From contig DAOWMX010000101.1 in the NCBI GenBank assembly GCA_030642885.1, positions 1 to 7,679 on the forward strand: a stretch of DNA of 7,679 nucleotides. Reading direction: 5' to 3'. The position numbers and the translations under genes were made by a program. The notes under the pieces are model-generated. The model did not search any database and had not been told where the DNA came from. It was given only the letters and a program-made list of their open reading frames with translations. The stretch comes from Anaerolineales bacterium (GTDB taxonomy: Bacteria > Chloroflexota > Anaerolineae > Anaerolineales > E44-bin32). Of this stretch, positions 1 through 7,198 are shown one piece after another. The first letter of the stretch is position 1. The number at the start of each line of letters is the position of its first letter.

Positions 1-30
1 CGCCGTAATGGGCGTGGAGCGAAGGGGGGC

Positions 31-37
31 AGGAAGG
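31..37 (+). promoter_or_regulatory. Ribosome binding site of the intron-encoded protein
   Basis: AGGAAGG lies 7 nt before the GTG codon at 45. This supports the GTG start, since there is no in-frame ATG until residue 39 of the protein, well before which homologous N-terminal sequence should already have begun. Confidence 0.6.
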
Positions 38-44
38 TGGAAGC

Positions 45-1382
45 GTGAAAGACAGACAGGCGGAAGAAAGACCGGCGGGAGTGCCAGAAGAGGCTAAGCA
101 AGCCGGAGAAACTCAGGGCCAATGGTCCTGGGTGGAAGCGAGTGTCTGGACGGAGCGCATGTTGACGGCCCTGGAAAAAGGGGTGAAGGGAGGCAAATGG
201 TTCAGTCTGATTGACAAGGTCAGCTCCAAAGCGAACCTGCGGGCGTCCTTTGAGAAAGTGAAGGCGAACAAGGGAAGCGCCGGGGTTGACCATGTAACGA
301 TCGAGATGTTTGAGGTCCATCTAGAGGAAAATCTGGAGAGGGTAAGCCGAGAGCTGATCTCGGGGAACTACCAACCCCAGGCGATCCGACGAGTATGGAT
401 ACCGAAAGCGGGGAGCAAAGAGAAGCGGCCGCTAGGGATACCGACAGTAAGAGATCGAGTGGTCCAGGGGGCGCTTCGACATGCGGTAGAACCGATCTTC
501 GAGGCGGAGTTTGCATCGGAGAGCTACGGGTTCCGACCGGGTCGCAGTGCGAAAGATGCACTGCGCCGAGTGTGGGAGTGGCTGACAGAAGGATACACCT
601 ATGTGGTGGATGCCGATCTGGAGAGCTACTACGACACTATCCCACAAGAGCAGGTGTTGAAACGAGTGGCAGAGCAAGTGGCGGATAGCAAGGTACTGGA
701 ACTGATAGGAAAGTACCTGCGCCAGGAAGTTATGGAAAGTGCGAAGCGATGGACACCGGAACGGGGGACACCGCAAGGAGCGGTGCTGAGCCCGTTGTTG
801 TCCAACATCTATCTGAATAACCTTGACCACCTGATGGCGGAAAAGGGATATCGGATGGTGCGCTATGCTGACGACTTCGTGATCCTGTGTCGGAGTGAGA
901 AAGAGGCGCAGGAAGCGCTGGAGGAAGTGCGGCGCTGGACGGAAGCGGCCGGACTACGGTTGCACCCGGAGAAGACTCGAATCGTAGATGTGGATCAACC
1001 TGGCGGCTTTGACTTCTTAGGCTACCACTTCGAACGAGGTTATCGATGGCCGCGACGAAGAAGCATAAAGAAGTTCAGGGCAGACATCCGCAAGAAAACG
1101 AAGCGCACTCGGGGCGACAGCCTGCAAACGATCATTCTGGATGTCAATCGGACACTGAGAGGCTGGTTTGAATACTACAAACACAGCCACTGGAACACCT
1201 TCCGACCACTGGATGCGTGGACCAGGATGCGATTGCGAAGCATTCTGCGAAAACGACGAGGTGGGAAGGGAAGGGGTTGTGGGCGAGATCACAATCGCTG
1301 GACCAATGCCTACTTTGCGGAGCAAGGGTTGTTCTCCTTAGTTGCAGCCTTTGAAGCCGCCAGTCAATCCTCTAAGAGGTGA
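45..1382 (+). CDS. ltrA: Group II intron reverse transcriptase/maturase (LtrA-type)
   Basis: Intron-encoded protein of 445 aa that helps its own intron RNA fold and splice and copies it into DNA during retrohoming. Visible RT motifs in order: GSAGVDHVTI (77-86), RRVWIPK (115-121), YGFRPGRS (161-168), the first catalytic aspartate in VVDADLESYYD (D191), GTPQG (241-245), the catalytic YADD box (274-277) and FLGYHF (324-329). The maturase (X) domain follows, with GWFEYYK (373-379) and the conserved tail RWTNAYFAEQGLFSL (418-432). The protein stops soon after this, so there is no HNH endonuclease domain; such introns usually prime from nascent DNA strands rather than cutting the second strand themselves (family knowledge). 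Start is GTG at 45 with AGGAAGG 7 nt upstream. All catalytic residues are present and no frameshift is seen. The symbol is the family name, not proof of orthology to the lactococcal protein. Confidence 0.95.
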   Translation: MKDRQAEERPAGVPEEAKQAGETQGQWSWVEASVWTERMLTALEKGVKGGKWFSLIDKVSSKANLRASFEKVKANKGSAGVDHVTIEMFEVHLEENLERVSRELISGNYQPQAIRRVWIPKAGSKEKRPLGIPTVRDRVVQGALRHAVEPIFEAEFASESYGFRPGRSAKDALRRVWEWLTEGYTYVVDADLESYYDTIPQEQVLKRVAEQVADSKVLELIGKYLRQEVMESAKRWTPERGTPQGAVLSPLLSNIYLNNLDHLMAEKGYRMVRYADDFVILCRSEKEAQEALEEVRRWTEAAGLRLHPEKTRIVDVDQPGGFDFLGYHFERGYRWPRRRSIKKFRADIRKKTKRTRGDSLQTIILDVNRTLRGWFEYYKHSHWNTFRPLDAWTRMRLRSILRKRRGGKGRGCGRDHNRWTNAYFAEQGLFSLVAAFEAASQSSKR

Positions 1383-1395
1383 ACCACCGACTGGA

Positions 1396-1474
1396 GAGCC
1401 GGATGCGGGAGATCCGCACGTCCGGTTCGGAGGGGGGAGGGACCGGGAACTCAACCGGTCCTTCCTACCCCTAT
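1396..1474 (+). ncRNA. Group II intron domains V and VI
   Basis: Domain V is 1396-1428. GAGCCGGA pairs with TCCGGTTC (8 bp, one G-T), there is a CG bulge on the 3' side, and an upper stem TGCGG/CCGCA closes a short GAGA-containing loop. This is the catalytic core helix and matches the usual 33-34 nt layout. Domain VI is 1429-1474: a long stem in which GGGACCGG pairs with CCGGTCCT around the loop GAACTCAA, and a G-rich strand pairs with CCTACCCC. The A at 1467 interrupts the 3' strand and is the likely branch point. It lies 7 nt before T1474, the spacing expected for the 3' splice site. The flanking sequence CACATACAACC would be the 3' exon. Confidence 0.88.
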
Positions 1475-1804
1475 CACATACAACCAATAATTCCTCACCA
1501 GCGTGGGAAGAACCACGATGTACAAACCATGAGCGCTGCTAAGAGTTCCTTAGAGACGTCCCTTTGGGACGTAAAGCCGAATCGATCATTGTCAGGGGGT
1601 GTGGCTCCACGCTGCGCTTCGCGCAGCACTCCGTAGGAGCCTTGAGTGCTTTGCGAGGGCAGACTACTGCACCCACGTCCCCGATAGGGGGGAAGAAAAG
1701 GAAAAAAAGCGATTCGTTACATCTGTGGGTTCCGGCATACAAAAGGTCCATCAACTGAGGTATCCGCGTTTATGTCACCTTTCCACAGTAAATGGAGTTG
1801 AACC
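1475..1804. other. Gene-free interval with clustered hairpins; possible structured RNA or dispersed repeat
   Basis: No open frame here has a convincing start, codon pattern or recognisable product. The stretch is rich in perfect short inverted repeats: CTAAG-5-CTTAG (1539-1553), ACGTCCC-TTT-GGGACGT (1556-1572), GCTGCGC-TTC-GCGCAGC (1611-1627), GGCTCC (1603-1608) with GGAGCC (1636-1641), AGCACTC (1625-1631) with GAGTGCT (1644-1650), and CCCC-GATA-GGGG (1679-1690). The outer strands GGGTGT (about 1597-1602) and GCACCC (about 1669-1674) can also pair, enclosing most of these. A purine-rich run follows (1687-1710). I do not recognise it as tRNA, tmRNA, SRP RNA, RNase P RNA or a known riboswitch. 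It could be a non-coding RNA, a dispersed repeat or the damaged insertion neighbourhood of the intron. Confidence 0.4.
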
Positions 1805-1839
1805 GAAAAACATAAGGGGCTGCCCTTCAGGACAGCCCC
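1805..1839 (-). terminator. Rho-independent terminator of clpC
   Basis: On the minus strand GGGGCTGTCC-TGAA-GGGCAGCCCC (1839 down to 1816) forms a 10-bp stem and is followed by TTATGTTTTT. It lies about 28 nt beyond the clpC stop codon. One position is a U-G wobble in the minus-strand RNA but a C-A mismatch in the plus-strand RNA, so the hairpin is fully paired only in the clpC transcript. Confidence 0.85.
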
Positions 1840-1867
1840 GGAACATTCCACTCGAACAACCAACTCC

Positions 1868-4339
1868 TCAGGCGACGACTTCCTCGTCAATTTCGATTGG
1901 TGTGCTGTCCTCAATTGGACGGAAAACCACCCCTTCATCTTCGACATAGTCAACCAACACCTGCCCGCCTTCTTTGAACTCGCCCTGAAGGATCTTGACA
2001 GAGAGCGGACTCTCAACATGCTTCTGAATCGCGCGCATGAGCGGCCGAGCGCCGAAGTCTGGATCTAAACCCTCTTGGGCCAGCCAGTTGCGCGCCTCGT
2101 CGCTCAAGCTGACTTTCAAACCATGGTCTTCCAGTCGTTCACGGACCTGTTCCATTTGCAGTGTAACGATCTCAACCATATCCTCTAATGTGAGTTTGGA
2201 GAAGATGATTACCTCATCGATACGGTTAAGAAACTCGGGGCGGAAGGTGTCCTTTAATGCTCGTTCAATCTTGGCTTCGCCTTCGCGTTCCTCTCCCTCG
2301 CCCGACCGCTGGAAGCCCAACGTCCCCGAACGGGTGACGAATTCTGTGCCCAGATTGGAGGTCATAATCAAGACGGTATTGCGGAAATCGACAACGCGGC
2401 CCTGACCATCGGTGAGCCGGCCATCATCCAGTATCTGCAGCAGAGTGTTCCACACTTCAGGATGCGCCTTCTCGATCTCATCGAATAAGATGACACGGTA
2501 GGGGCGCCTCCTTATTGCTTCTGTAAGCTGTCCCCCTTCTTCGTAGCCAACGTAACCCGGCGGTGCGCCGAACAATCGAGAAACAGCATGCTGTTCACGA
2601 TATTCGCTCATGTCAATTCGCACCAGGGCATCATCTTCATCGAAGAGAAATTCCGCAAGGGCTTTAGCCATCTCGGTCTTGCCTACTCCCGAGGAACCCA
2701 GGAAGATAAACGAACCTATCGGCCGGCGCGGGTCCTTGAGGCCCGCTCGCGCACGCCGAATTGCATCTGCTAATGCACTAATTGCTTCATGCTGCCCGAT
2801 GATGCGTTCGGACAGACGCTCTTCCATTTGCAGCAGTTTCTCGGCTTCTGTTTCCATCACCTGGTGTACCGGGATGCCGGTCCACTGCGCAACGACTTCA
2901 GCGATGTCGTCCTCGTCCACAACCTCATCCAGTTGGTGCTCGACTTCCCAGGCGTCTCGTTGTTTTCGAAACTCCTTCTCAAGTCGAAGGCGTTGAGCCT
3001 TTTTCTCCGCGGCTCGTTCGTAATCGCGCTCCTGGCCTGCTTGTTCCTCTTCGGCCATCATGCGATCCACCTCGGCTTTAAGTTCTTTCAGTTCGGGCGG
3101 CAGGGAGTACAGCGCAACGCGCAGCTTTGCAGCTGCTTCATCCATCAAATCGATCGCTTTATCCGGTAAGTGCCGGTCCGTTACATAGCGCTGACTGAGC
3201 CGGGCAGCGGCGACCAATGCCTCATCTGAGAAGCGTACTTTATGATGCGCTTCATAGCGATCGCGCAGCCCCTTTAGCATTTCAATAGTCTCTTCTATGG
3301 AGGGCTCTTCAACATAGATCGGCGCAAATCGCCGCTCGAGCGCGGCGTCCTTTTCGATGTGCTTGTGATATTCATCCAGCGTCGTCGCGCCAATGCATTG
3401 GAGTTCGCCGCGAGAAAGGGCGGGCTTCAACATATTGGATGCGTCCATCGCCCCCTGCGCGGCGCCAGCGCCAACCACCGTATGCAGCTCGTCAATCATT
3501 AATATGATCTCGCCCTCGGCTCTTTGTATCTCCTCAATCGAGGCCTTAAGGCGCTCTTCAAATTCACCGCGAAAACGTGAGCCGGCGATCATAGCGCCGA
3601 GATCGAGCGAGACTACTCGTTTGCCGCTCAGGATCTCCGGAACATCCCCGTCTATGATCTTCTGTGCCAACCCCTCGACGATGGCCGTTTTACCCACGCC
3701 CGCTTCCCCTATCAGCACCGGGTTATTTTTCGTGCGTCTCGAGAGGATCTGGATCAGACGCAGGATCTCCTCGTCCCGGCCGATGACTGGGTCTAATTTC
3801 CCCTCCCTGGCGAGTTGAGAAAGGTCTCGTGAGTACTTTTCCAATGTCCGGTAGCGTGATTCTGCCTTGCGGTCGGTCACTCGCTGACCGCCGCGGGTTT
3901 CCTTGATCGCATCATAGACACGGTCTTTCGTGATCCCTTCATCCGACAGCAAGCGAGAAATGGCAGTGTTGCGTTCGGAGAGAATCGCGAGGAATAGATG
4001 TTCGGTTGAAATGTATTCATCATCCAACCGGTTAGCTTCTTCGTTAGCCATATCGACCACGCGTTTCACGCGCGGCGTAATGAAAATCTGACCAGCGCCC
4101 CCACCATAAATATTCGCCTTGGGGCTGGCGCGCAATTGCTGATCGATCAATTCGGAAATGTGATCGATGTCGATGTTCAAACGTTCAAGAATCTGCGAGA
4201 TAACCCCTTGCGGTTGTTCTATCAGCGCCAGCAGAATGTGTTCTGTGTCAATTTGATTGTGGCCGTAGCGCTGGATGATCTCCGCCGCGCGCTGTGCCGC
4301 GTCCTGGGCGCGTTCGGTGAATCGATCAAATCGCATCAT
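1868..4339 (-). CDS. clpC: ClpC-type ATP-dependent Clp protease ATP-binding subunit
   Basis: AAA+ unfoldase of 823 aa that threads substrate proteins into the ClpP peptidase, or refolds or disaggregates them, in cytoplasmic protein quality control. Domains: paired Clp N repeats (about 7-43 and 87-122); AAA module 1 with Walker A GEAGVGKT (211-218), Walker B ILMIDE (279-284) and Arg finger region RRF (336-338); a short middle domain (about 403-480) with a UVR-like coiled coil near 430-460; AAA module 2 with Walker A GSSGVGKT (548-555), Walker B VILFDE (616-621), pore loop GYVGYE (595-600) and sensor 2 GAR (763-765). LGF at 674-676 sits where ClpC proteins carry the ClpP-docking tripeptide. The short middle domain and this tripeptide argue for ClpC rather than ClpB. 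The acidic C-tail is slightly longer than usual. Start is the first of two adjacent ATGs, with GGAGG 9 nt upstream. The gene seems monocistronic; no ctsR, mcsA or mcsB is adjacent. Confidence 0.95.
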   Translation of the reverse strand: MMRFDRFTERAQDAAQRAAEIIQRYGHNQIDTEHILLALIEQPQGVISQILERLNIDIDHISELIDQQLRASPKANIYGGGAGQIFITPRVKRVVDMANEEANRLDDEYISTEHLFLAILSERNTAISRLLSDEGITKDRVYDAIKETRGGQRVTDRKAESRYRTLEKYSRDLSQLAREGKLDPVIGRDEEILRLIQILSRRTKNNPVLIGEAGVGKTAIVEGLAQKIIDGDVPEILSGKRVVSLDLGAMIAGSRFRGEFEERLKASIEEIQRAEGEIILMIDELHTVVGAGAAQGAMDASNMLKPALSRGELQCIGATTLDEYHKHIEKDAALERRFAPIYVEEPSIEETIEMLKGLRDRYEAHHKVRFSDEALVAAARLSQRYVTDRHLPDKAIDLMDEAAAKLRVALYSLPPELKELKAEVDRMMAEEEQAGQERDYERAAEKKAQRLRLEKEFRKQRDAWEVEHQLDEVVDEDDIAEVVAQWTGIPVHQVMETEAEKLLQMEERLSERIIGQHEAISALADAIRRARAGLKDPRRPIGSFIFLGSSGVGKTEMAKALAEFLFDEDDALVRIDMSEYREQHAVSRLFGAPPGYVGYEEGGQLTEAIRRRPYRVILFDEIEKAHPEVWNTLLQILDDGRLTDGQGRVVDFRNTVLIMTSNLGTEFVTRSGTLGFQRSGEGEEREGEAKIERALKDTFRPEFLNRIDEVIIFSKLTLEDMVEIVTLQMEQVRERLEDHGLKVSLSDEARNWLAQEGLDPDFGARPLMRAIQKHVESPLSVKILQGEFKEGGQVLVDYVEDEGVVFRPIEDSTPIEIDEEVVA

Positions 4340-4348
4340 AAGCCATAT

Positions 4349-4353
4349 CCTCC
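4349..4353 (-). promoter_or_regulatory. Ribosome binding site of clpC
   Basis: GGAGG on the minus strand, 9 nt before the ATG at 4339 and 12 nt before the second in-frame ATG at 4336. The spacing favours the first ATG. Confidence 0.7.
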
Positions 4354-4385
4354 AGATGCACCTAACATACTGTACACTCTACCTT

Positions 4386-4415
4386 ATTATATATATACCG
4401 GCGTGAACGCGACCA
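4386..4415 (-). promoter_or_regulatory. Candidate sigma-70-type promoter of clpC
   Basis: The minus strand reads a perfect TATAAT (4391 down to 4386) within a TATATATAATAA tract, 46 nt upstream of the clpC start. The best -35 candidate, TGGTCG (4415-4410), is a poor match at 18 nt spacing, so the -10 box carries the prediction. The 5' leader would be about 40 nt. I found no CIRCE element (TTAGCACTC-N9-GAGTGCTAA) near it. Confidence 0.45.
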
Positions 4416-4441
4416 TTAGAAACATATATGAAATTCCCAGG

Positions 4442-4473
4442 GGTATTGCGTCCGCTGTGGCAGAAGCGATACC
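4442..4473. repeat. Imperfect inverted repeat upstream of the clpC promoter
   Basis: GGTATTGC and GCGATACC are separated by 16 nt. Seven of eight positions match as DNA; the eighth is a G-U pair in plus-strand RNA. It lies upstream of the clpC -35 region, so it could be a regulator site or a hairpin. Confidence 0.35.
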
Positions 4474-4560
4474 TTCTCACCCGGTACTTGTAATCCCTTA
4501 AGCGCGGTCATTGTATTGCGGCTTGGGTCCAGCGCAAGTGGTTGGAGTCCCGCTAGGCAC

Positions 4561-4579
4561 AATTAAATGACCTTTAATT
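4561..4579. repeat. AT-rich inverted repeat, possible operator
   Basis: AATTAAA-TGACC-TTTAATT is a perfect 7-bp inverted repeat with a 5-nt spacer. This geometry is typical of dimeric regulator sites. No T-run follows, so it is not a terminator. Confidence 0.4.
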
Positions 4580-4699
4580 ACCCTCTGACGGTTGTTTATC
4601 GCCCTTCAATCCAGGTTACCTAAGATGCATTGCTTCACAGAACGTGTTTCCCTTACACTCGCTATGTGCACACTTTCTTACCCGTTAGCGGGCGGTGAA

Positions 4700-4728
4700 T
4701 TGGAATCTCGTTAACGAAAACTTATATG
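4700..4728 (+). promoter_or_regulatory. Candidate promoter of the sensor kinase gene, with a palindrome in the spacer
   Basis: TTGGAA (4700-4705) and TATATG (4723-4728) are separated by exactly 17 nt. The perfect 10-bp palindrome TCGTTAACGA (4708-4717) fills the middle of the spacer, a common position for a repressor operator. Transcription would start near 4735 and leave a leader of about 145 nt before the ATG at 4881. Confidence 0.45.
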
Positions 4729-4864
4729 TGTTTTTCTTGCTCGCGCTTTTGACCGCACAACCATCTTTGTCAGGAGCGCTCTGGCATAAAGCGTGCATGC
4801 CAACTTGAGAGAACCATTCAAGGCTTGAACATCATGCATTGCTTTATCTTTCGTATTTATGGAC

Positions 4865-4870
4865 TAAAGG
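4865..4870 (+). promoter_or_regulatory. Ribosome binding site that decides the kinase start
   Basis: AAAGGA is 10 nt before the ATG at 4881. The only in-frame alternative upstream, TTG at 4839, has no comparable site at a normal distance (AAGG at about 4820 is 15 nt away). Confidence 0.6.
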
Positions 4871-4880
4871 ACCGTTCTCG

Positions 4881-7157
4881 ATGTACTTAATCCCGATTCT
4901 GGTGATATCGACTGTGCTGCAGCTGTTAGCTGTCTATCTAGCGGTACGCCTGATCCGAATAACAGGTGGAATCAAGACCTGGGTCACGATCGCCATCGGC
5001 ATGGCACTCATGGCCCTGCGCCAGTCTCTGGTTCTATATCAAATCGCTTCCGGAACCTCCGAAGCAAATATCGCCCTGATCAGCGAGGTAATCGCTCTGG
5101 TCGTCTCGCTTGTACTGGTACTTGCACTCGCCTGGATTGGACCACTCTTCATCAACGCTACACGCGCTGATCGTACCTTTCGAGAGCAGGAGGAACGATT
5201 TCGCCTACTCACCGAAGCTGCGTTTGAGGGCATTGCCATTACGGAGGGTGGGCGTTTTATCGAGGTGACCGATCAATTTTCCAGCCTGTTTGGATATCAA
5301 CGGGCCGAGCTTATTGGAAAGCAAATAGCTGAAACCATCGCTCCAGAAGCCCTCGAAGATTCTCTCGAAAAGATCCGCTCAGGGTACGACCGGCCGTATG
5401 ATTCTGTGTGTATAAAACGCGATGGAACGCGTTTCCAGGTCGAGGTTTGTGGCAAGGATTATTCCCACAGAGATCGTGAGTTCAGGGTGACGGCGATTCG
5501 TGACATTAGCCAGCGAAAACTGGCGGCAGATGAGATCAACCGTCTTAAGGAATTCAACGAGAATATCCTTCTCAATATGTTCGAGGGCATCGTGGTTGAG
5601 GACCGGGATGGCTATTTCACGCTTGTGAACCCCTCCGCAGCCGCACTTCTCGGTTACAAACGAGAGGAGATCGAAGGGCAGCATTGGACGATTACGATCC
5701 CGGAAGACCAGCACCCAATTGTAGAAACCGCTGATCGACGGCGTGCAGCCGGCGACTCCGATCGTTACGAGCTAGAGATCCTGCACCGCGACGGTCAGCG
5801 CATCCCTGTGCAGGTGAGCGGCAGCCCACTATTTGAGAACGGGGATTTCATGGGGACGTTGGCCGTCTTCATGGATTTGACTGCACGACGAAAACAGGAG
5901 AAAGAACAAGACGCCATCATTGCCGTATCCAGAGCCCTGCGCAATGCGGCTGATCGCGAGCAAATGTTACCCATCTTGCTCGACCAGATGGAAAACCTCC
6001 TGGACGCAAACGGTGCAGCTATTGCTTTGCGTGAACCCGAAAGCGGGGAAACGGTGATCGCTTCCGCATGTTCTGTCTGGGCTGAATGGAAGGGGGGGCG
6101 ACTCCCAGCCGGAGTTGGCGTGAGCGGCAAAGTCATCGCATCGGGGGAGTTATACACCAGTGAAAATATTCTATCCGATCCGCTGTTCGCCCGCCCAGAA
6201 CTCCTGATGGAGATGCGCGCACTCATTTGCGTCCCCCTCATCGCTCACGAGGAGATTCTTGGCGCTTTGCTCCTCGGACGCAAACACCCGTTTGATGAAA
6301 GCGAGATACGGATTATGACAGCCATCGCTGACTTGGCCGCGAATGCGATCCACCGGGCAACGCTGATGGAAACCCTGGAAGTCCGTGTTCGTGAGCGAAC
6401 ACAGGAGTTGGAGGAGGCTAACGAACAATTAAAAGAACTCGATCGGCTGAAATCCAGCTTCGTCTCCAATGTGTCCCACGAACTCCGTACTCCGATCACC
6501 AACGTGATGCTCTACCTCTCCCTGCTCCAGAATCCACGTAAGGCCAATAAGCGCGACGCTTATATGGGTGTTCTACAAAACGAAGCCGAGCGTCTCTCTA
6601 CGCTGATCGAAGATCTGCTCACGCTCTCTCGTCTTGACGGCGATGTCGAGTCAGAGCGCAAAGAACTCCACGTTATAGATGCGCTAATCGCTGAGGTGAT
6701 CGATTCGCAGCATGCTCGGGCGGAAACGAAGAACATCCTTCTCCAGCATGAGCTGAACTCGGAAGTCCCCGCGATAATGGTTAATCGCGAACAGTTGATT
6801 CAGGTGATCACAAACCTTATGGGCAACGCTTTATCCTACACGCCATCCGGGGGGCATGTGCTGCTCTCCAGCGAGTATCTTATTGCTCGTAAAGAGCCTC
6901 ACATATCCCTCCGGGTTTACAACAATGGTCCAGTAATCCCGCCTGAGGACCGGGCGCACTTATTCGAGCGCTTCTACCGCGGTGAAACAGGCCGCAATTC
7001 GGGCGAGCCTGGCACCGGCCTCGGTCTGGCAATTTGCAAGGAGATCGCGGAACAACACGGCGGCTGGATCGAGGTCGAGAGCGATGCTGAGCTTGGCACA
7101 TCGTTTACGATTTTCATCCCGTTTCATGACCAGGCTGTAACCCCCGCCGTTAACTGA
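4881..7157 (+). CDS. Membrane-bound PAS-PAS-GAF sensor histidine kinase
   Basis: Two-component sensor of 758 aa that would autophosphorylate and pass the phosphate to an unidentified response regulator. N-terminal membrane anchor of three hydrophobic segments (about 2-25, 33-56, 64-91); PAS 1 (about 102-214, starting FRLLTEAAFEGIAI); PAS 2 (about 219-336, with GIVVEDRDGYF); GAF (about 350-489); coiled coil (about 494-524, VRERTQELEEANEQLKEL); HisKA with phospho-acceptor His533 in FVSNVSHELRTP; HATPase with N box (N645, N649), F box LFERFYR (694-700) and G2 box GTGLGL (711-716). The G1 box reads YNNGPVIPPED, with Asn681 in place of the usual Asp. The input domains are cytoplasmic, so the signal may be internal (redox, ligand or light); no cofactor residue is evident. 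Start: ATG at 4881 has AAAGGA upstream; TTG at 4839 would add 14 residues. No response regulator adjoins it. Confidence 0.93.
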   Translation: MYLIPILVISTVLQLLAVYLAVRLIRITGGIKTWVTIAIGMALMALRQSLVLYQIASGTSEANIALISEVIALVVSLVLVLALAWIGPLFINATRADRTFREQEERFRLLTEAAFEGIAITEGGRFIEVTDQFSSLFGYQRAELIGKQIAETIAPEALEDSLEKIRSGYDRPYDSVCIKRDGTRFQVEVCGKDYSHRDREFRVTAIRDISQRKLAADEINRLKEFNENILLNMFEGIVVEDRDGYFTLVNPSAAALLGYKREEIEGQHWTITIPEDQHPIVETADRRRAAGDSDRYELEILHRDGQRIPVQVSGSPLFENGDFMGTLAVFMDLTARRKQEKEQDAIIAVSRALRNAADREQMLPILLDQMENLLDANGAAIALREPESGETVIASACSVWAEWKGGRLPAGVGVSGKVIASGELYTSENILSDPLFARPELLMEMRALICVPLIAHEEILGALLLGRKHPFDESEIRIMTAIADLAANAIHRATLMETLEVRVRERTQELEEANEQLKELDRLKSSFVSNVSHELRTPITNVMLYLSLLQNPRKANKRDAYMGVLQNEAERLSTLIEDLLTLSRLDGDVESERKELHVIDALIAEVIDSQHARAETKNILLQHELNSEVPAIMVNREQLIQVITNLMGNALSYTPSGGHVLLSSEYLIARKEPHISLRVYNNGPVIPPEDRAHLFERFYRGETGRNSGEPGTGLGLAICKEIAEQHGGWIEVESDAELGTSFTIFIPFHDQAVTPAVN

Positions 7158-7198
7158 CTCATTTCCCACCTTGCGTACTCCTGCGTGGTTCGTTATCA

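Larger units (their letters stand above)
1..1474 (+). mobile_element. Group II intron, 5' part missing (cut by window edge)
   Basis: A self-splicing retroelement RNA with its maturase gene in domain IV. The sequence shows an intact intron-type reverse transcriptase followed, 13 nt after its stop codon, by a canonical domain V and then a long domain VI stem. Bases 1-44 contain a small CGCC/GGCG hairpin (1-4 with 11-14) and purine-rich sequence, consistent with domain III and the start of domain IV. The 5' end (a GTGYG-like start), most of domains I-III and the 5' exon lie left of the window. The 3' end is predicted at 1474, after the dinucleotide AT, from the position of the bulged A in domain VI; I allow plus or minus 2 nt. 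The element looks intact in the visible part and could be mobile. Subclass was not assigned because domain I is not visible. Confidence 0.9.
4340..4880. other. Divergent intergenic region between clpC and the sensor kinase gene
   Basis: About 540 bp without a supported gene. It holds the clpC leader and promoter at the left and the probable kinase promoter at 4700-4728. Inverted repeats: an imperfect pair GGTATTGC/GCGATACC (4442-4449 with 4466-4473), a weak GGG-T-CCA/TGG-AGT-CCC stem near 4527-4555, AATTAAA/TTTAATT (4561-4579), a small CCCG/CGGG stem (4681-4692) and the palindrome TCGTTAACGA (4708-4717). An 11-nt direct repeat ATGCATTGCTT occurs at 4625-4635 and 4834-4844. The open frames across this region have no RBS or recognisable product. 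Confidence 0.55.

Noticed and set aside
1590..1700. A known structured RNA (tRNA, SRP RNA, RNase P RNA, 6S RNA or common riboswitch)
   Set aside because: None of the conserved sequence cores of these families could be recognised, so only an unnamed structured region is reported.
1679..1715. Terminator formed by CCCC-GATA-GGGG or by the T-rich minus strand at 1695-1710
   Set aside because: The plus-strand hairpin is followed by purines, not T, and the minus-strand T-run has no strong stem just before it.
1564..1758. Small open frames on the plus strand after the intron (also 1342-1542, 1379-1636 and 1599-1949)
   Set aside because: They run through the intron RNA, the hairpin cluster or the clpC terminator, have no clear ribosome binding site, and give compositionally odd peptides with no recognisable domain.
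1868..4339. ClpB disaggregase as an alternative identity
   Set aside because: The middle domain is too short for the long ClpB coiled-coil propeller, and an LGF ClpP-docking tripeptide is present in the second AAA module.
4340..4470. CIRCE or heat-shock sigma factor promoter for clpC
   Set aside because: Neither the CIRCE half-sites nor a CTTGAA/CCCCAT-type promoter is present in the upstream region.
4136..4501. Plus-strand open frame across the clpC start and upstream region
   Set aside because: Its first two-thirds are antisense to the conserved ClpC N domain and the remainder crosses the clpC promoter; it shows no RBS or protein-like features.
4839..4880. TTG 4839 as start of the sensor kinase
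   Set aside because: It lacks a well-placed ribosome binding site, while ATG 4881 has AAAGGA upstream and begins right at the first membrane segment.
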